Shown here piece by piece: positions 16,710-26,247 of a stretch of DNA of 59,343 bases; positions within the stretch are counted from its first letter, which is position 1, and every line of letters starts with the position of its first letter. The stretch lies in assembly GCA_035622175.1 (NCBI GenBank), contig DASPVV010000278.1:1-59343 (forward strand), given 5' to 3'. Origin of the DNA: JAFAGX01 sp035622175 (GTDB taxonomy: Bacteria > Acidobacteriota > Terriglobia > Terriglobales > Acidobacteriaceae). The notes under the pieces are model-generated. The model was not told where the DNA came from and did not search any database. It saw nothing but the letters and a program-made list of their open reading frames with translations. A program made the translations under genes and the position numbers.

Positions 16710-18860
16710 TCAAGCCGCGCTCTCAATGTTCCGTCGATCACCGAAGAAGTTCAGGCCCGGCGTGCTGCTCATCTCAGGCTTTTCCTGCGCCATGTCGATA
16801 AAGGAATCCTGAGCGCTGAAGCGGTGACCATTGCGGCTGACCCGGGAACCATCGGCGCGATAGGGGCGCACGTAACTTCCGTCGGGGCGCAAAATGCGGG
16901 TTTTATCTTTGTCCGCAAGATAATTCTGCAGAATTTCGCCGAGGATGCGATTGCGCAAGGAGCCGTCTTTGACCGGGAACATCACTTCCACCCGCTCGTA
17001 AAGATTCCGCGGCATCCAGTCGGCGCTACCCAAATAAATGTCAGACTCGCCGCCGTTGGCGAAGTAAAAAATCCGGCTATGCTCGAGGAACCTGCCGACA
17101 ATGCTGCGTACGCGGATTCGATCGCTGATGCCTTTCACTCCGGGTCGCAGGGCGCAGGCGCCGCGCACTACCAGATCGATTTCCACTCCTGCCCGCGAAG
17201 CCCGATACAAAGCTTCGATGACCGGCTGGTCCAGCAGTGCGTTGACCTTGGCAATAATGCGGGCGGGCCGCTTGCGCCGGGCATGGTTGGTTTCCCGGTC
17301 GATCAAATCGATACAGCTTTTCGCCAGATCAATGGGTGAAACAAATAACGGCCGATAGCTGGCTTGCTCCGAGCGGGCGGTAAGAAAGTTGAATACCGCG
17401 TGCACGGCAGCGGTAATTTCCGGGTCGCACGTCAACAGGCTCAAGTCAGAATAGAAGTGCGCGGTCGAGGGGTTGTAGTTGCCCGTACCTAGGTGGGCAT
17501 ATTGTCGAATCTCGCCGACGGCATCCTGCCGGGCAAGCAAAGCCAGTTTGCAATGGGTCTTCAAACCCACCAGCCCATGAAATACCTGGACACCCGCCTC
17601 TTCCAGGGAACGCGCCCAGCGAATATTGGAAGCTTCGTCAAAACGCGCCTTGAGTTCGACCACCACGGTCACTTCCTTGGTTTGAGCGGCCTCCATGAGG
17701 GCGCGCACGATGGGAGAGTTCTCGTTGGTACGATAGAGGGTTTGCTTGATGGAAAGGACCTGCGGATCGCGCGCCGCGGACTCGATGAATGAAACGACCG
17801 GTTCATAAGAGTCGTAGGGATGATGCAGCAGAATGTCCTGCTCGCGAATCGCCTGCAAGAGACCGGATACTTTAGGACCGAAGCTCAGGCTTCGCGAAAT
17901 CAATGGCGGGTACTTGAGGTCCGGGCGCGCAGTCTGGTCCGCCAGAAAGAACAGGCGGGAAAGATTCACCGGTCCCTGGGCCCGGAACACCTGCCAGGGT
18001 TGCAGGTCGAATTGCCGGGTCAGAGGATCGACGATTTCCGCCGGGGCGCTCGCCTCGATTTCCAATCTGACGACGTCTCCCTTGCGCCGGCTGTGCAACT
18101 GGCTATCGATCAGATCGAGCAGGCTGCGCGACTCCTCTTCATGGAGATAGAGATTGCTGTTGCGGGTTGCCCGGAACGCCCCTGAGGAAATGACCTTGTA
18201 GCCTTTGTAAAGGTTGCGGGTATGGGTTTCGATCAGGTCATGCAGGAATATGTAGTCGAGACTTCCATTCCTGCTCGGTACACGAACCAAGCGCGGCAGC
18301 CTGCGGGGCACGGTCACGACACCGAGATAGGTTGCTGCGGGCCTGGAGGGGCGACGCAGGTGAAAGGCCACGCATAAAGCCTTGTTCAGCACGTGAGGAA
18401 AAGGGTGGGAGGGATCGATGGTGACCGGGGTTAGAATCGGGTCAACCTGGCGGGTGAAGAAAAGGTCCATCGCGTCGCGGCCTGCCCGGTCCAGGCGGGC
18501 CACCGAGAGGATGCGAATGCCCTCGCGCCGGAGCGCGGGAAGCAGTTGCCGGTTCCAGCAGTCATATTGGGCTTCGACGAAGCGGTGCAATTCCTGGGCC
18601 AGACGCTGCAATTGCTCGGCCGGTGACCATCCCTCGGGGCCCGTAAGCTGATTTCCTTGCTCTACCTGCTGCAGTAGGCCTGCGACTCGCACCTCCACGA
18701 ATTCGTCAAGATTGCTGGCTGTAATGGCCAGAAATCTAACCCTTTCGAGCAGGGGGTTACCTTCGTCCATGGCCTCCTCGAGGACCCGCTGGTTGAAAGC
18801 CATCCAGGACTGGTGGCGATTGAAGTAATACCTCGGATCACGAAGGCTGGGCCGCGACAT
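16710..18860 (-). CDS. ppk1: Polyphosphate kinase 1 (second paralogue, complete)
   Basis: 716 residues, full length. The N-terminal domain begins DPRYYFNRHQSWMAFNQRVL and has the RVRFLAITASNLDEFVEVRV block. The active-site histidines are in VGLKTHCKLAL (codon 17553-17555, minus strand) and FLEHSRIFYF. The ELKARFDEASNIRWAR region for nucleotide binding is intact. The protein makes polyphosphate and sits next to a Pit transporter, so the region handles phosphate storage. A Pho-box-like tandem repeat overlaps where the -35 box would be. Sequence differences from the first copy run through all domains, so the two may be specialised. Confidence 0.97.
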   Translation of the reverse strand: MSRPSLRDPRYYFNRHQSWMAFNQRVLEEAMDEGNPLLERVRFLAITASNLDEFVEVRVAGLLQQVEQGNQLTGPEGWSPAEQLQRLAQELHRFVEAQYDCWNRQLLPALRREGIRILSVARLDRAGRDAMDLFFTRQVDPILTPVTIDPSHPFPHVLNKALCVAFHLRRPSRPAATYLGVVTVPRRLPRLVRVPSRNGSLDYIFLHDLIETHTRNLYKGYKVISSGAFRATRNSNLYLHEEESRSLLDLIDSQLHSRRKGDVVRLEIEASAPAEIVDPLTRQFDLQPWQVFRAQGPVNLSRLFFLADQTARPDLKYPPLISRSLSFGPKVSGLLQAIREQDILLHHPYDSYEPVVSFIESAARDPQVLSIKQTLYRTNENSPIVRALMEAAQTKEVTVVVELKARFDEASNIRWARSLEEAGVQVFHGLVGLKTHCKLALLARQDAVGEIRQYAHLGTGNYNPSTAHFYSDLSLLTCDPEITAAVHAVFNFLTARSEQASYRPLFVSPIDLAKSCIDLIDRETNHARRKRPARIIAKVNALLDQPVIEALYRASRAGVEIDLVVRGACALRPGVKGISDRIRVRSIVGRFLEHSRIFYFANGGESDIYLGSADWMPRNLYERVEVMFPVKDGSLRNRILGEILQNYLADKDKTRILRPDGSYVRPYRADGSRVSRNGHRFSAQDSFIDMAQEKPEMSSTPGLNFFGDRRNIESAA

Positions 18861-18894
18861 GGGCGAGACCTCTTTCCAATATGTTAACCCGCCG

Positions 18895-18913
18895 TTGTTA
18901 CTAGATTGTTACT
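18895..18913 (-). promoter_or_regulatory. Candidate Pho box upstream of ppk1
   Basis: On the minus strand, AGTAACAA, three bases, AGTAACAA: two exact 8-mers with an 11-bp period, the geometry of PhoB-type direct repeats. A -10-like TAACAT (18881-18886) follows, so the repeat overlaps the -35 region as in known Pho promoters. The ppk1 ATG is 35 bp further on. Confidence 0.45.
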
Positions 18914-19037
18914 TTAATCGGAATTTAGCTTTTGTTTCCGATTGGGTAGTGGTAGGTTCACCTTCTGCGACTGGCGGGCGCGCGTAGGTCCAGGCATTCT
19001 GGCGCCCAACCCATCGCCAGCCGTAGGATCAGACGCC

Positions 19038-20426
19038 ATGGAAGCGAATGAATACGATTTGATCGTGATTGGAAGCGGTCCGGCGGGGCAGAAAGGCGCG
19101 ATTTGTGCCGCCAAGATGCGCAAGAAAGTGGCCATCATCGACCGCAAGAAGACCATTGGCGGGGTTTGCGTTCACACCGGAACCATTCCCAGCAAAACTT
19201 TGCGCGAGGCGGTCTTATACCTGAGTGGTTTCCGGCAGCGCAGTTTCTATGGCCGCGGCTACGTGCTCAAGGATCGCATCTCGATGTCCGACCTGATCTT
19301 CCGTGCGCAAGCGGTCATGGCCCGCGAAATTGAGGTCATCAAGTCTCAATTGCGACGCAATTATGTGACCACCCTCGAGGGCGACGCCCACTTTCTCGAA
19401 CCGCATTCTATTGAAATCAGAAGCGACGAGGGTTCACAACTCGTCCGCGGCGAATACATCCTCATCGCATGCGGCACGCGGCCCGCGCATAGCGCTGATA
19501 TCCCCATCGACGGCCGCAGAATCTTTGACTCCGATCAAGTTCATTGTCTGGAAGAAGTTCCCAGGGACCTGATTATTGTGGGCGCGGGCATCATCGGTCT
19601 TGAATACGCCTCCATGTTCGCGGCCTTGGGAGTTAAGGTCACCCTCCTCGATCAGCGCCCCGTCCTCCTGGATTTTGTCGACCGGGAGATCGTGGAGAGC
19701 CTTTGCTTCCAGTTGCGGCAGATGGGAACCGTATTTCGCCTCGGCGAAAAGGTGGTTTCCATAGGATTCGACGAAGAGCGCGACCGCGTATTTGCCAAGC
19801 TGGCCAGCGGCAAAAAGGTTCATGGCCAGGGGCTTCTCTACACCATCGGCCGTCAGGCCAACGGTGATCTGCTCAACCTCGAAGCCGCAGGGTTGACCAT
19901 GGATGGGCGCGGCAAACTCTCGGTCAATGAAAACTTTCAGACCGCGATTCCGCACATCTATGCTGCCGGGGACGTGATTGGATTTCCCGCTTTGGCCAGC
20001 ACCTCGATGGAACAGGGTCGTCTTGCCAGTTGCCACATGTTCGGAAAGGCCGGCAAAATGCCACCCAACCTCATCCCCTACGGCATTTACACCATCCCCG
20101 AGATTTCCATGGTGGGCCACACGGAAGAACAGCTTACGCAGGATAAGGTCCCCTACGAGATCGGGTTGGCGCGCTATGCTGAACTTGCCAAAGGACAAAT
20201 GCTGGGGGATGAGCAGGGCTTTCTCAAGCTGGTTTTCGATCCCGATTCGCTCAGGCTGCTCGGCGTCCATGCCATTGGCGACCGGGCTGCAGAAATCGTC
20301 CATATCGGCCAAGTGGTTCTAACCATGGGAGCTGGCATCGAATATTTTCGCGATACCGTGTTCAATTACCCCACTTTAGCCGAGGCGTATAAGGTGGCCG
20401 CGCTCGACGGATTGAACAAGTTGTAG
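19038..20426 (+). CDS. sthA: Soluble pyridine nucleotide transhydrogenase
   Basis: 462 residues, near the usual 466. This FAD enzyme moves hydride between NADPH and NAD in the cytosol. The fold is that of the dihydrolipoamide dehydrogenase family: FAD motif DLIVIGSGPAGQKGA at the start, NAD(P) motif DLIIVGAGIIGLEYASMFA in the middle and the FAD-contact YAAGDVIG, with a dimerisation domain at the end. The active-site stretch GGVCVHTGTIPSKTLREA lacks the second redox cysteine of the disulfide reductases, which separates SthA from lipoamide or glutathione reductases. The ATG at 19038 starts the conserved fold; an upstream in-frame start would add 32 unlike residues. It reads away from ppk1. Confidence 0.92.
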   Translation: MEANEYDLIVIGSGPAGQKGAICAAKMRKKVAIIDRKKTIGGVCVHTGTIPSKTLREAVLYLSGFRQRSFYGRGYVLKDRISMSDLIFRAQAVMAREIEVIKSQLRRNYVTTLEGDAHFLEPHSIEIRSDEGSQLVRGEYILIACGTRPAHSADIPIDGRRIFDSDQVHCLEEVPRDLIIVGAGIIGLEYASMFAALGVKVTLLDQRPVLLDFVDREIVESLCFQLRQMGTVFRLGEKVVSIGFDEERDRVFAKLASGKKVHGQGLLYTIGRQANGDLLNLEAAGLTMDGRGKLSVNENFQTAIPHIYAAGDVIGFPALASTSMEQGRLASCHMFGKAGKMPPNLIPYGIYTIPEISMVGHTEEQLTQDKVPYEIGLARYAELAKGQMLGDEQGFLKLVFDPDSLRLLGVHAIGDRAAEIVHIGQVVLTMGAGIEYFRDTVFNYPTLAEAYKVAALDGLNKL

Positions 20427-20508
20427 CTCCAAAGCCAGCCCAGGGCGCCCTTTTTTCCCTGTTTTTAATCTTGCTGTAACAATTTCCCCGTATAGTGCCG
20501 CCATCCCC

Positions 20509-20525
20509 GACCGGAGTTTCCGGTC
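20509..20525 (+). promoter_or_regulatory. Hairpin in leader of phosphate transporter gene
   Basis: GACCGG, five bases, CCGGTC: a strong short stem-loop 20 bp before the pit start. TGTAACAA at 20475-20482 resembles a Pho half-site but has no matching second repeat. It may affect mRNA stability or translation. Confidence 0.35.
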
Positions 20526-20544
20526 CGTACCCAGGAGACTGTCC

Positions 20545-22182
20545 ATGGCGACCGCACCCACCTCACTTCCCACTCGTACGCCCGCAACCACGGCAAAGCC
20601 GGTAGCCGTCTCGGCCATACACGACAAGCTGGACAAGGGTCCGGGGAAGATCGGGGTTCTCATCTTCGGGGTGGTTCTTATCATCGGGGCTATCTACGCC
20701 GGCTCCAGTCTGGCTTCCGATCTGTCCTCGATCCACAGCCCGTCTATCTTGCCCTTTGTCCTGCTCGGTCTGGCTCTCCTGGTGGCGCTGGGGTTCGAGT
20801 TTGTCAACGGATTCCACGACACCGCTAACGCCGTCGCCACCGTGATCTATACCCATTCCCTAGAACCACATATCGCGGTGGTATGGTCGGGACTGTGGAA
20901 TTTTCTCGGGGTTGTGACCTCCTCCGGCTTGGTAGCCTTCGGCATCATCTCCCTATTGCCGGTGGAACTCATTCTGCAGGTGGGAAGCAAAGCGGGGTTT
21001 GCGATGGTTTTCGCGCTCCTGGTCGCGGCCATCATATGGAACCTGAGTACTTGGTACTTCGGCTTGCCGGCATCGAGTTCTCACACTTTGATTGGGTCCA
21101 TTATTGGCGTTGGCATCGCCAATCAACTGATGGCGACGAAAACCGCGACCAGCGGCGTGGACTGGGGCCAGGCTTTGAACATTGGGAAGTCCCTTCTGCT
21201 CTCTCCGTTGGTCGGCTTCGTCTGCGCGTGGCTTTTGCTTAAGGTCATGAAAGCCGTGATCAAGAATCGCAAACTTTACGAGGCGCCGGAAGGCACACAG
21301 CCGCCGCCCTTCTGGATTCGCGCCCTCCTGCTTCTGACCTGTACGGGTGTCAGTTTTGCGCACGGCTCGAACGACGGTCAGAAGGGGATGGGTCTGATCA
21401 TGCTGATCTTGATCGGAACCGTACCCACGGCCTATGCGCTGAATCATGCTGTCACCAAGAAGCAGTCCCAGGACTTCGTGGCGGTTTCCGAGCAGGCCGG
21501 CAACACTCTTGACAAATACGTGAATCCGAACGCCGTGATCGGGGATGATCGCGACGAGGTCACCGATTTTATCCGCACGCGGAACTTTACGCCGAACACC
21601 ATGCTGGCGCTGCGCCAGCTGGTGACCGATATTGGCAATGAGACAGCTCTGTTCGGAGAGTTGCGCCAGGTGCCCAACGACCGCGTGCGCAACTTCCGCA
21701 ACGACATGTACCTGGTTAGTGAAGCTCTGCGCCTGATGCAGAAGACTCATCAACCGGAAATCGCGGCCAGCGACTGGGTGGTCTTGAGCAACTATAAGAA
21801 ACACATCGACAATGCCACCAAGTTCATCCCCGGGTGGGTAAAAGTTGCCGTGGCCATGGCTTTGGGACTAGGCACCATGGTCGGCTGGAAGAGGATCGTA
21901 GTGACCGTCGGCGAAAAGATCGGGAAAGACCACCTCACTTACGGACAGGGTGCGGCGGCCGAAATTACTGCCATGGCAACGATCGGCGCCGCCGATTGGT
22001 TCGGTCTGCCGGTAAGCACCACCCACGTGCTCTCCTCCGGCATCGCCGGCACCATGGCAGCAAACCACAGCGGACTGCAGTGGGGAACGGTGCGCAATCT
22101 GCTGATGGCCTGGGTGTTGACGTTACCCGCGGCCATGGTTCTGGCAGCATTTCTGTTTTGGGGATTCAGCAAAATCTTCTAA
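20545..22182 (+). CDS. pit: Inorganic phosphate transporter, Pit family
   Basis: 545 residues and polytopic. Pit proteins import metal-phosphate coupled to protons or sodium. The two family signatures are present: LGFEFVNGFHDTANAVATVI in the N-terminal half and GVSFAHGSNDGQKGMGL in the C-terminal half. The pseudo-repeat GLPASSSHTLIGSIIGVGIA and GLPVSTTHVLSSGIAGTMAA are the paired re-entrant segments. A hydrophilic loop of about 140 residues (about 290-430) separates the halves, as in larger Pit proteins. A 35-residue cytosolic N-terminal extension precedes the first helix. It follows sthA by about 120 bp and lies near ppk1, which fits uptake feeding polyphosphate storage. Confidence 0.95.
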   Translation: MATAPTSLPTRTPATTAKPVAVSAIHDKLDKGPGKIGVLIFGVVLIIGAIYAGSSLASDLSSIHSPSILPFVLLGLALLVALGFEFVNGFHDTANAVATVIYTHSLEPHIAVVWSGLWNFLGVVTSSGLVAFGIISLLPVELILQVGSKAGFAMVFALLVAAIIWNLSTWYFGLPASSSHTLIGSIIGVGIANQLMATKTATSGVDWGQALNIGKSLLLSPLVGFVCAWLLLKVMKAVIKNRKLYEAPEGTQPPPFWIRALLLLTCTGVSFAHGSNDGQKGMGLIMLILIGTVPTAYALNHAVTKKQSQDFVAVSEQAGNTLDKYVNPNAVIGDDRDEVTDFIRTRNFTPNTMLALRQLVTDIGNETALFGELRQVPNDRVRNFRNDMYLVSEALRLMQKTHQPEIAASDWVVLSNYKKHIDNATKFIPGWVKVAVAMALGLGTMVGWKRIVVTVGEKIGKDHLTYGQGAAAEITAMATIGAADWFGLPVSTTHVLSSGIAGTMAANHSGLQWGTVRNLLMAWVLTLPAAMVLAAFLFWGFSKIF

Positions 22183-22251
22183 CTTGACTCCGGCCGGAAC
22201 GCCCCTCGAGGCGGTTGCGCCTTCGTCTCGAAAATCATCGTGCTTGTCGGA

Positions 22252-22938
22252 TCAGCGGTGTTTGAGCCGCGGCCGTCCGTTTTCAAGATCCAACCGAATG
22301 GCTGCAGCCGAGCTCGCACCGAGCACCGAGATGGCGTTGCAACCATCTACGATCCAGCTCGCGCCGGCGCCGACAAGCTCTGGATCCGCAGAAGTCGTCC
22401 TGACCGCGATCACCTTTGCCCCGGCTGCCCTTCCCGCCAAGACGCCTGCCGGAGCGTCTTCCACGACTACGCAATCTTTCGCGGGAAAACCCAACAGTGT
22501 CGCGGCCCTCAAATACGGTTCTGGGTCCGGCTTGCCCCGGGTGATATCGTCAGCGGAGACAAGGTGTTCCGGGGTCGGCAGTGCGGCGGCGCGCATGCGC
22601 ACCTCGGCCAATCGGCGGGTGCAGGAGGTTACAATCGTCCACCGCGCCGAGGGCAGGGAAGCGAGCAGTTCGCGAGCTCCCGGCAAACCAACCACACCGT
22701 CGAGGTCTGCTATTTCGCGCCGCTCAACCTCCCGATTTTCGAGCTCGAGGTCGGCCTGGGGGAGATACTCACGTACCGTCGCCAGGCTAGGACGCCCGTG
22801 GGCCCGTTTCACGACTTCATCCGGATTGAAGCCGTGCTGAAGCGCCCACCAGGTCCAAACACGGGTGACCGCAGGAGTGGAGTCGATCAGCACCCCGTCG
22901 AGGTCAAACAGAAGCGCACTGCATGTGATCTCGGCCAT
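22252..22938 (-). CDS. HAD-family phosphatase (sugar- or glycerol-phosphatase type)
   Basis: 228 residues. HAD motif I is LLFDLDGVLIDSTP (nucleophile and acid Asp pair), motif II Ser/Thr lies in WTIVTSCT, motif III Lys in GKPDPEPY, and motif IV in DCVVVEDAPAGVLAG. The helical cap after motif I puts it with beta-phosphoglucomutase and DL-glycerol-3-phosphatase-like enzymes acting on small sugar phosphates. ATG 22938 starts just before the first strand; a longer open frame to 23079 adds no conserved sequence. It converges on pit and lies at the end of the minus-strand sugar cluster, so a sugar phosphate is a likely substrate. Confidence 0.88.
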   Translation of the reverse strand: MAEITCSALLFDLDGVLIDSTPAVTRVWTWWALQHGFNPDEVVKRAHGRPSLATVREYLPQADLELENREVERREIADLDGVVGLPGARELLASLPSARWTIVTSCTRRLAEVRMRAAALPTPEHLVSADDITRGKPDPEPYLRAATLLGFPAKDCVVVEDAPAGVLAGRAAGAKVIAVRTTSADPELVGAGASWIVDGCNAISVLGASSAAAIRLDLENGRPRLKHR

Positions 22939-23121
22939 GTACCACCATAACAAATGAGCTCGGGCTTTCCCGAAGCTCGGGTCCTTGCCGACATGCCGGA
23001 ATCGCTTGGCTTCACCATCACTTCCCGGCACCCGTTCCCGCCGACCGGTCAGATTCCGCGGCTTCGCAGCAAAGGACATGGAGAGCCGGGACTCGATCGT
23101 GAGAGCAAAGTTCGAGCTTGG

Positions 23122-24306
23122 CTAACGTGTGGAGAAGCTGTATACGGTGACGGTGTGGTATCGCTGCCCCGGACGCAGTTCGGTTGTGGGGAAGTTGGGA
23201 TGGTTCGGCGAATCAGCGAAATGCTGTGTTTCTAGACATAACGCTGCATGCCGGCCATAGGCGATTCCGGCCTTTCCCTTGATCGAACCGTCCAGAAAAT
23301 TGCTGCTGTAGAACTGGACTCCCGGCTGATCGGTCCAGACCTTCAGCACTCGCCCGCTCGTCGGTTCGTAAACCGTAGCCGCCTCCGAGAGCGATCCCGC
23401 TTGGCTGTCGAGAACCCAATTATGGTCGTAGCCGTGTCCCAGGCGGAGCTGCTCATGATCTGCGTTGATGCGGGCCCCGACCGCCGTCGCCTGACGAAAA
23501 TCGAAGGGGGTGGACTCAACCGGTTGCAATACCCCAGTGGGGATCAGGTTGGCATCCACCGGGGTGAAGCGGGAAGCCTGCAAAGTGAGTTGATGTTGCA
23601 GGATGTCGCCTTGTCCTTGTCCGATAAGATTGAAATAAGAATGGTTGGTGAGGTTCAGGACGGTATCCTTATCGGTCGTCGCGAAATACTCGATCCGGAG
23701 GTCAGAGCGGACCAGCGTGTAGCGAACAATCACCGAGAGGTTGCCGGGATAGCCCGCCTCGCCGTCCTTGCTCAAGTAGCTCAGCTCGACTCCGTTGCTG
23801 ACCGGTGTCGCCTTCCAAACCACGTTATTAAAACCATGCGGTCCGCCATGGAGCGAATTTTGCCCATTGTTGAGGGGCAAGGAGTACCGCGTACCGTCTA
23901 AGGTGAACGTGCCATGGGCAATTCGATTGGCATAGCGACCGATAATGGCACCGAAAAACGCACCGCCTTTGGGATCATTGTTATTATCGACGTATCCCGC
24001 TAGATCATCGAAACCAAGCACGACGTCGGTCAGCCTTTTATTCCGATCCGGCACTTTCAAGGAAACAACGATTCCACCGTAGTTGGTGATCGCAACCTCG
24101 GCCGAGCCGCTATTCAGGGTGTAGAGATTGACCGGAGTGGCATCAGGCATCTTTCCGAAAGGCTGCGCGCTCACTTTCGTTTGGCCCTCCACCATCGCTG
24201 TACAGAATGCTAACCAGCATACAACGGGTAGGCTAACTCTGAAGATTGGCCGGTAACCTTCCAATCCACTATGGGGAGAAGCGGGTATGAGGGATCCGCA
24301 GGCCAT
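23122..24306 (-). CDS. galM: Aldose 1-epimerase, exported form
   Basis: About 394 residues. The enzyme interconverts alpha and beta anomers of sugars. It has the GalM signatures GAIIGRYANRIAHGTFTLDG, LHGGPHGFNNVVW, LTNHSYFNL (catalytic His), the sugar-binding D in GHGYDHNWVL, and LCLETQHFADSPNHPNF (catalytic Glu). A hydrophobic stretch (SLPVVCWLAFCTAMV) before the domain looks like a signal peptide, so it likely works in the periplasm. The start is uncertain: the ATG at 24306 gives a long N-region, and a TTG at 24264 would give a cleaner signal. It lies downstream of the isomerase gene in a sugar cluster. Confidence 0.9.
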   Translation of the reverse strand: MACGSLIPASPHSGLEGYRPIFRVSLPVVCWLAFCTAMVEGQTKVSAQPFGKMPDATPVNLYTLNSGSAEVAITNYGGIVVSLKVPDRNKRLTDVVLGFDDLAGYVDNNNDPKGGAFFGAIIGRYANRIAHGTFTLDGTRYSLPLNNGQNSLHGGPHGFNNVVWKATPVSNGVELSYLSKDGEAGYPGNLSVIVRYTLVRSDLRIEYFATTDKDTVLNLTNHSYFNLIGQGQGDILQHQLTLQASRFTPVDANLIPTGVLQPVESTPFDFRQATAVGARINADHEQLRLGHGYDHNWVLDSQAGSLSEAATVYEPTSGRVLKVWTDQPGVQFYSSNFLDGSIKGKAGIAYGRHAALCLETQHFADSPNHPNFPTTELRPGQRYHTVTVYSFSTR

Positions 24307-24571
24307 CCTCGGAGCTCGATCACTGGCGATGCCTCGCCTCTTTCGATGGGACCAGCAACCAAGCCCTTGCAGGCCAAAACCGTCGAGGGCAGCTCGATGC
24401 TCTCTCATCGCCGCTCCCTCGCTTCTGAGTTTGGTGTGCACCGGGCTCGGGCAGCTGGGATTTGAACCGCGAGAATGTGTGCCAAGCAGCTTGCCCCCTG
24501 GCTGACGGTGACATGCGGTTCACGTTCGGGGAGGGAGACTTGGACGCTGAAGGTTCTCGACTCGACTCCGC

Positions 24572-26014
24572 TCATGGCGATAGACAGGCTCCGTTATTGT
24601 GGCCGTGCCAGTATACCTTCCAGCCAAGGTAGCGAGTGGCGGCCTCATGTACCGCCGAGGCCACCGTCGAAAGATTCGCGGCCACATGATGCTCAAACCC
24701 GTTTTCGCAGATAAAGTGCAATAAGCCTTGCAGGTTCGGGATCTCGACCACTCCGGCGCCGCCGAAAGTGTTTAAGGGGTCATCGGTGAAGCAGCCTTCT
24801 CCAACATAACCGCGCATGGTGCCCGAGGTATCATCGGTCGAGATTCTGGCGAAGCTCATGGCCTCCGGCCGGATCAGCCCAACGCAAGTGCCGAAGGTAT
24901 TCTCCTTGCCCAAGGTACCCGCGATGATCTCCTGAAAATCCATCTTCACCGAGCGAAAAAAATGCTTGGGCAGGTTGGAGCAATGAAAGCAAACGGCCTT
25001 ATTGGGATCCGATCCGTAGTTGTTGTTCCAGTCCAGCAGGGCCGAAGGTGTTCCCGACGCTAGCTGCAGGGCATGCATGCCCAGCACGCCGCAGATGTCG
25101 ACTTCGCAGGCGCTCGAGAGCAATTCGTTGCTCATCATGCTCATTACTGTGCAGGGAACTACGCCCAGATTTTCCTCGATGGAGGTCCAGCACTGCACCG
25201 CGCTGACGGCGACTTCGGTCTCCGCCATCCATTGGTCGACGACCGCACCGAGCTTGGCCATTTTGATCAGGGCGAAAGCCGGCACACTGCTGGTATCTAC
25301 GTACCGCTTCATGGCCACCAGCTTGGCCTGGGCCAGATCATCGTTGTCCTTCATGCGCTCGATGCGGCCGAGCACTTCGGAGAGATCGAGCGTTTCCACC
25401 GAAATGCCTTGCGACTCTAGGATCTTCTCGCTGTAGCGCACCGTGTTGAATGCCGCGGGACGAGCTCCGATCGCGCCCACGCGAAGATTGTGGAACCCAT
25501 TCGCCACCCGGCAAACGGCGGCAAACCACTCGAGATCCTGGGCGAACTCAATCGAATCGCAGCCCTCGGTATGAAGTCTGGTGAGCGAGTAGGGAATCCC
25601 ATACTGCCGCAGATTATTGCAGGCCGACATCTTCCCGCAGAAACTGTCGCGGCGCATGGCAATCCCCATCTTCTGGGGATCATCCGGAGTCGCCTGAATC
25701 AAGACGGGCACGCCCAGATCCGCGACCCGCAGGGTGTCGGCAACGGCCCGTTCCTCGCCGAAATTGGGCAAAGTGACAATGATTCCATCAATGTCCTCGC
25801 GATGGCGTTTGAACAGTTCCGCGCAAGCTTTGGATTCTTCCCGCGTTTCCACGGCACCGTACTTGCTCTGATCCGGACCGAGAGCCACGACGTTGATGCC
25901 CGCCTTCTCCAAGGCACGCAGGATCTCTTCTCGTCCGCTCTTAGCCAGGTGGTCGGGAAAGAAACCGCGGTTTCCGACGATCACACCCATGGTCATTTTG
26001 GGATGTAGTGCCAT
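24572..26014 (-). CDS. L-fucose/L-arabinose isomerase-like protein
   Basis: 480 residues. The sequence has the layout of the FucI/AraA fold family: an N-terminal domain starting MTMGVIVGNRGFFPDHLAKS, a middle domain with GIIVTLPNFGEERAV and a C-terminal barrel with the metal-site region (VSAVQCWTSIEENLGVVPC, EVDICGVLGMHALQLAS). Such enzymes turn aldoses to ketoses with a divalent metal. The exact substrate cannot be read from sequence. It is preceded by a small membrane protein gene (15-bp gap) and a symporter gene, which together look like a sugar-uptake operon. Cytosolic. Confidence 0.82.
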   Translation of the reverse strand: MALHPKMTMGVIVGNRGFFPDHLAKSGREEILRALEKAGINVVALGPDQSKYGAVETREESKACAELFKRHREDIDGIIVTLPNFGEERAVADTLRVADLGVPVLIQATPDDPQKMGIAMRRDSFCGKMSACNNLRQYGIPYSLTRLHTEGCDSIEFAQDLEWFAAVCRVANGFHNLRVGAIGARPAAFNTVRYSEKILESQGISVETLDLSEVLGRIERMKDNDDLAQAKLVAMKRYVDTSSVPAFALIKMAKLGAVVDQWMAETEVAVSAVQCWTSIEENLGVVPCTVMSMMSNELLSSACEVDICGVLGMHALQLASGTPSALLDWNNNYGSDPNKAVCFHCSNLPKHFFRSVKMDFQEIIAGTLGKENTFGTCVGLIRPEAMSFARISTDDTSGTMRGYVGEGCFTDDPLNTFGGAGVVEIPNLQGLLHFICENGFEHHVAANLSTVASAVHEAATRYLGWKVYWHGHNNGACLSP

Positions 26015-26029
26015 ACCACTCCTTCTCTT

Positions 26030-26245
26030 CTACGACTTGCGGCCGGGCGCGAACCGAATGCAATAACCAAGGCCACAGAGCAGCAACAGGGCTCCCCACC
26101 AGATGCTGGCGTGCAGTTGGTAGAGCACAACCGGATTTGCCGGCGGACGGAAAATCTCCCAAATCCCGGCGCCGGTGATCAGAACGCCATTCACCAGCAG
26201 CGAGATCCCGATGAAGAACCAGATCGAAATTCCGCCAGCCTGCAT
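26030..26245 (-). CDS. Small membrane protein of the sugar operon
   Basis: 71 residues, MQAGGISIWFFIGISLLVNG start, with two hydrophobic segments (about residues 7-26 and 42-60) and a short basic tail. Small two-helix proteins like this are often found right after SSS-type symporter genes and may assist them. The gene starts two bases after the symporter stop and ends 15 bases before the isomerase start, so all three are surely cotranscribed. No enzymatic motif. Confidence 0.7.
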   Translation of the reverse strand: MQAGGISIWFFIGISLLVNGVLITGAGIWEIFRPPANPVVLYQLHASIWWGALLLLCGLGYCIRFAPGRKS

Positions 26246-26247
26246 GG

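Noticed and set aside
20440..20460. GGGCGCCC followed by T6 after sthA as a terminator
   Set aside because: The palindrome has no loop, so it cannot form a normal hairpin.
24440..24490. Sequence like a tRNA T arm (GGGATTTGAACC) on the minus strand
   Set aside because: The T stem does not pair, and no acceptor, D or anticodon arm could be built around it.
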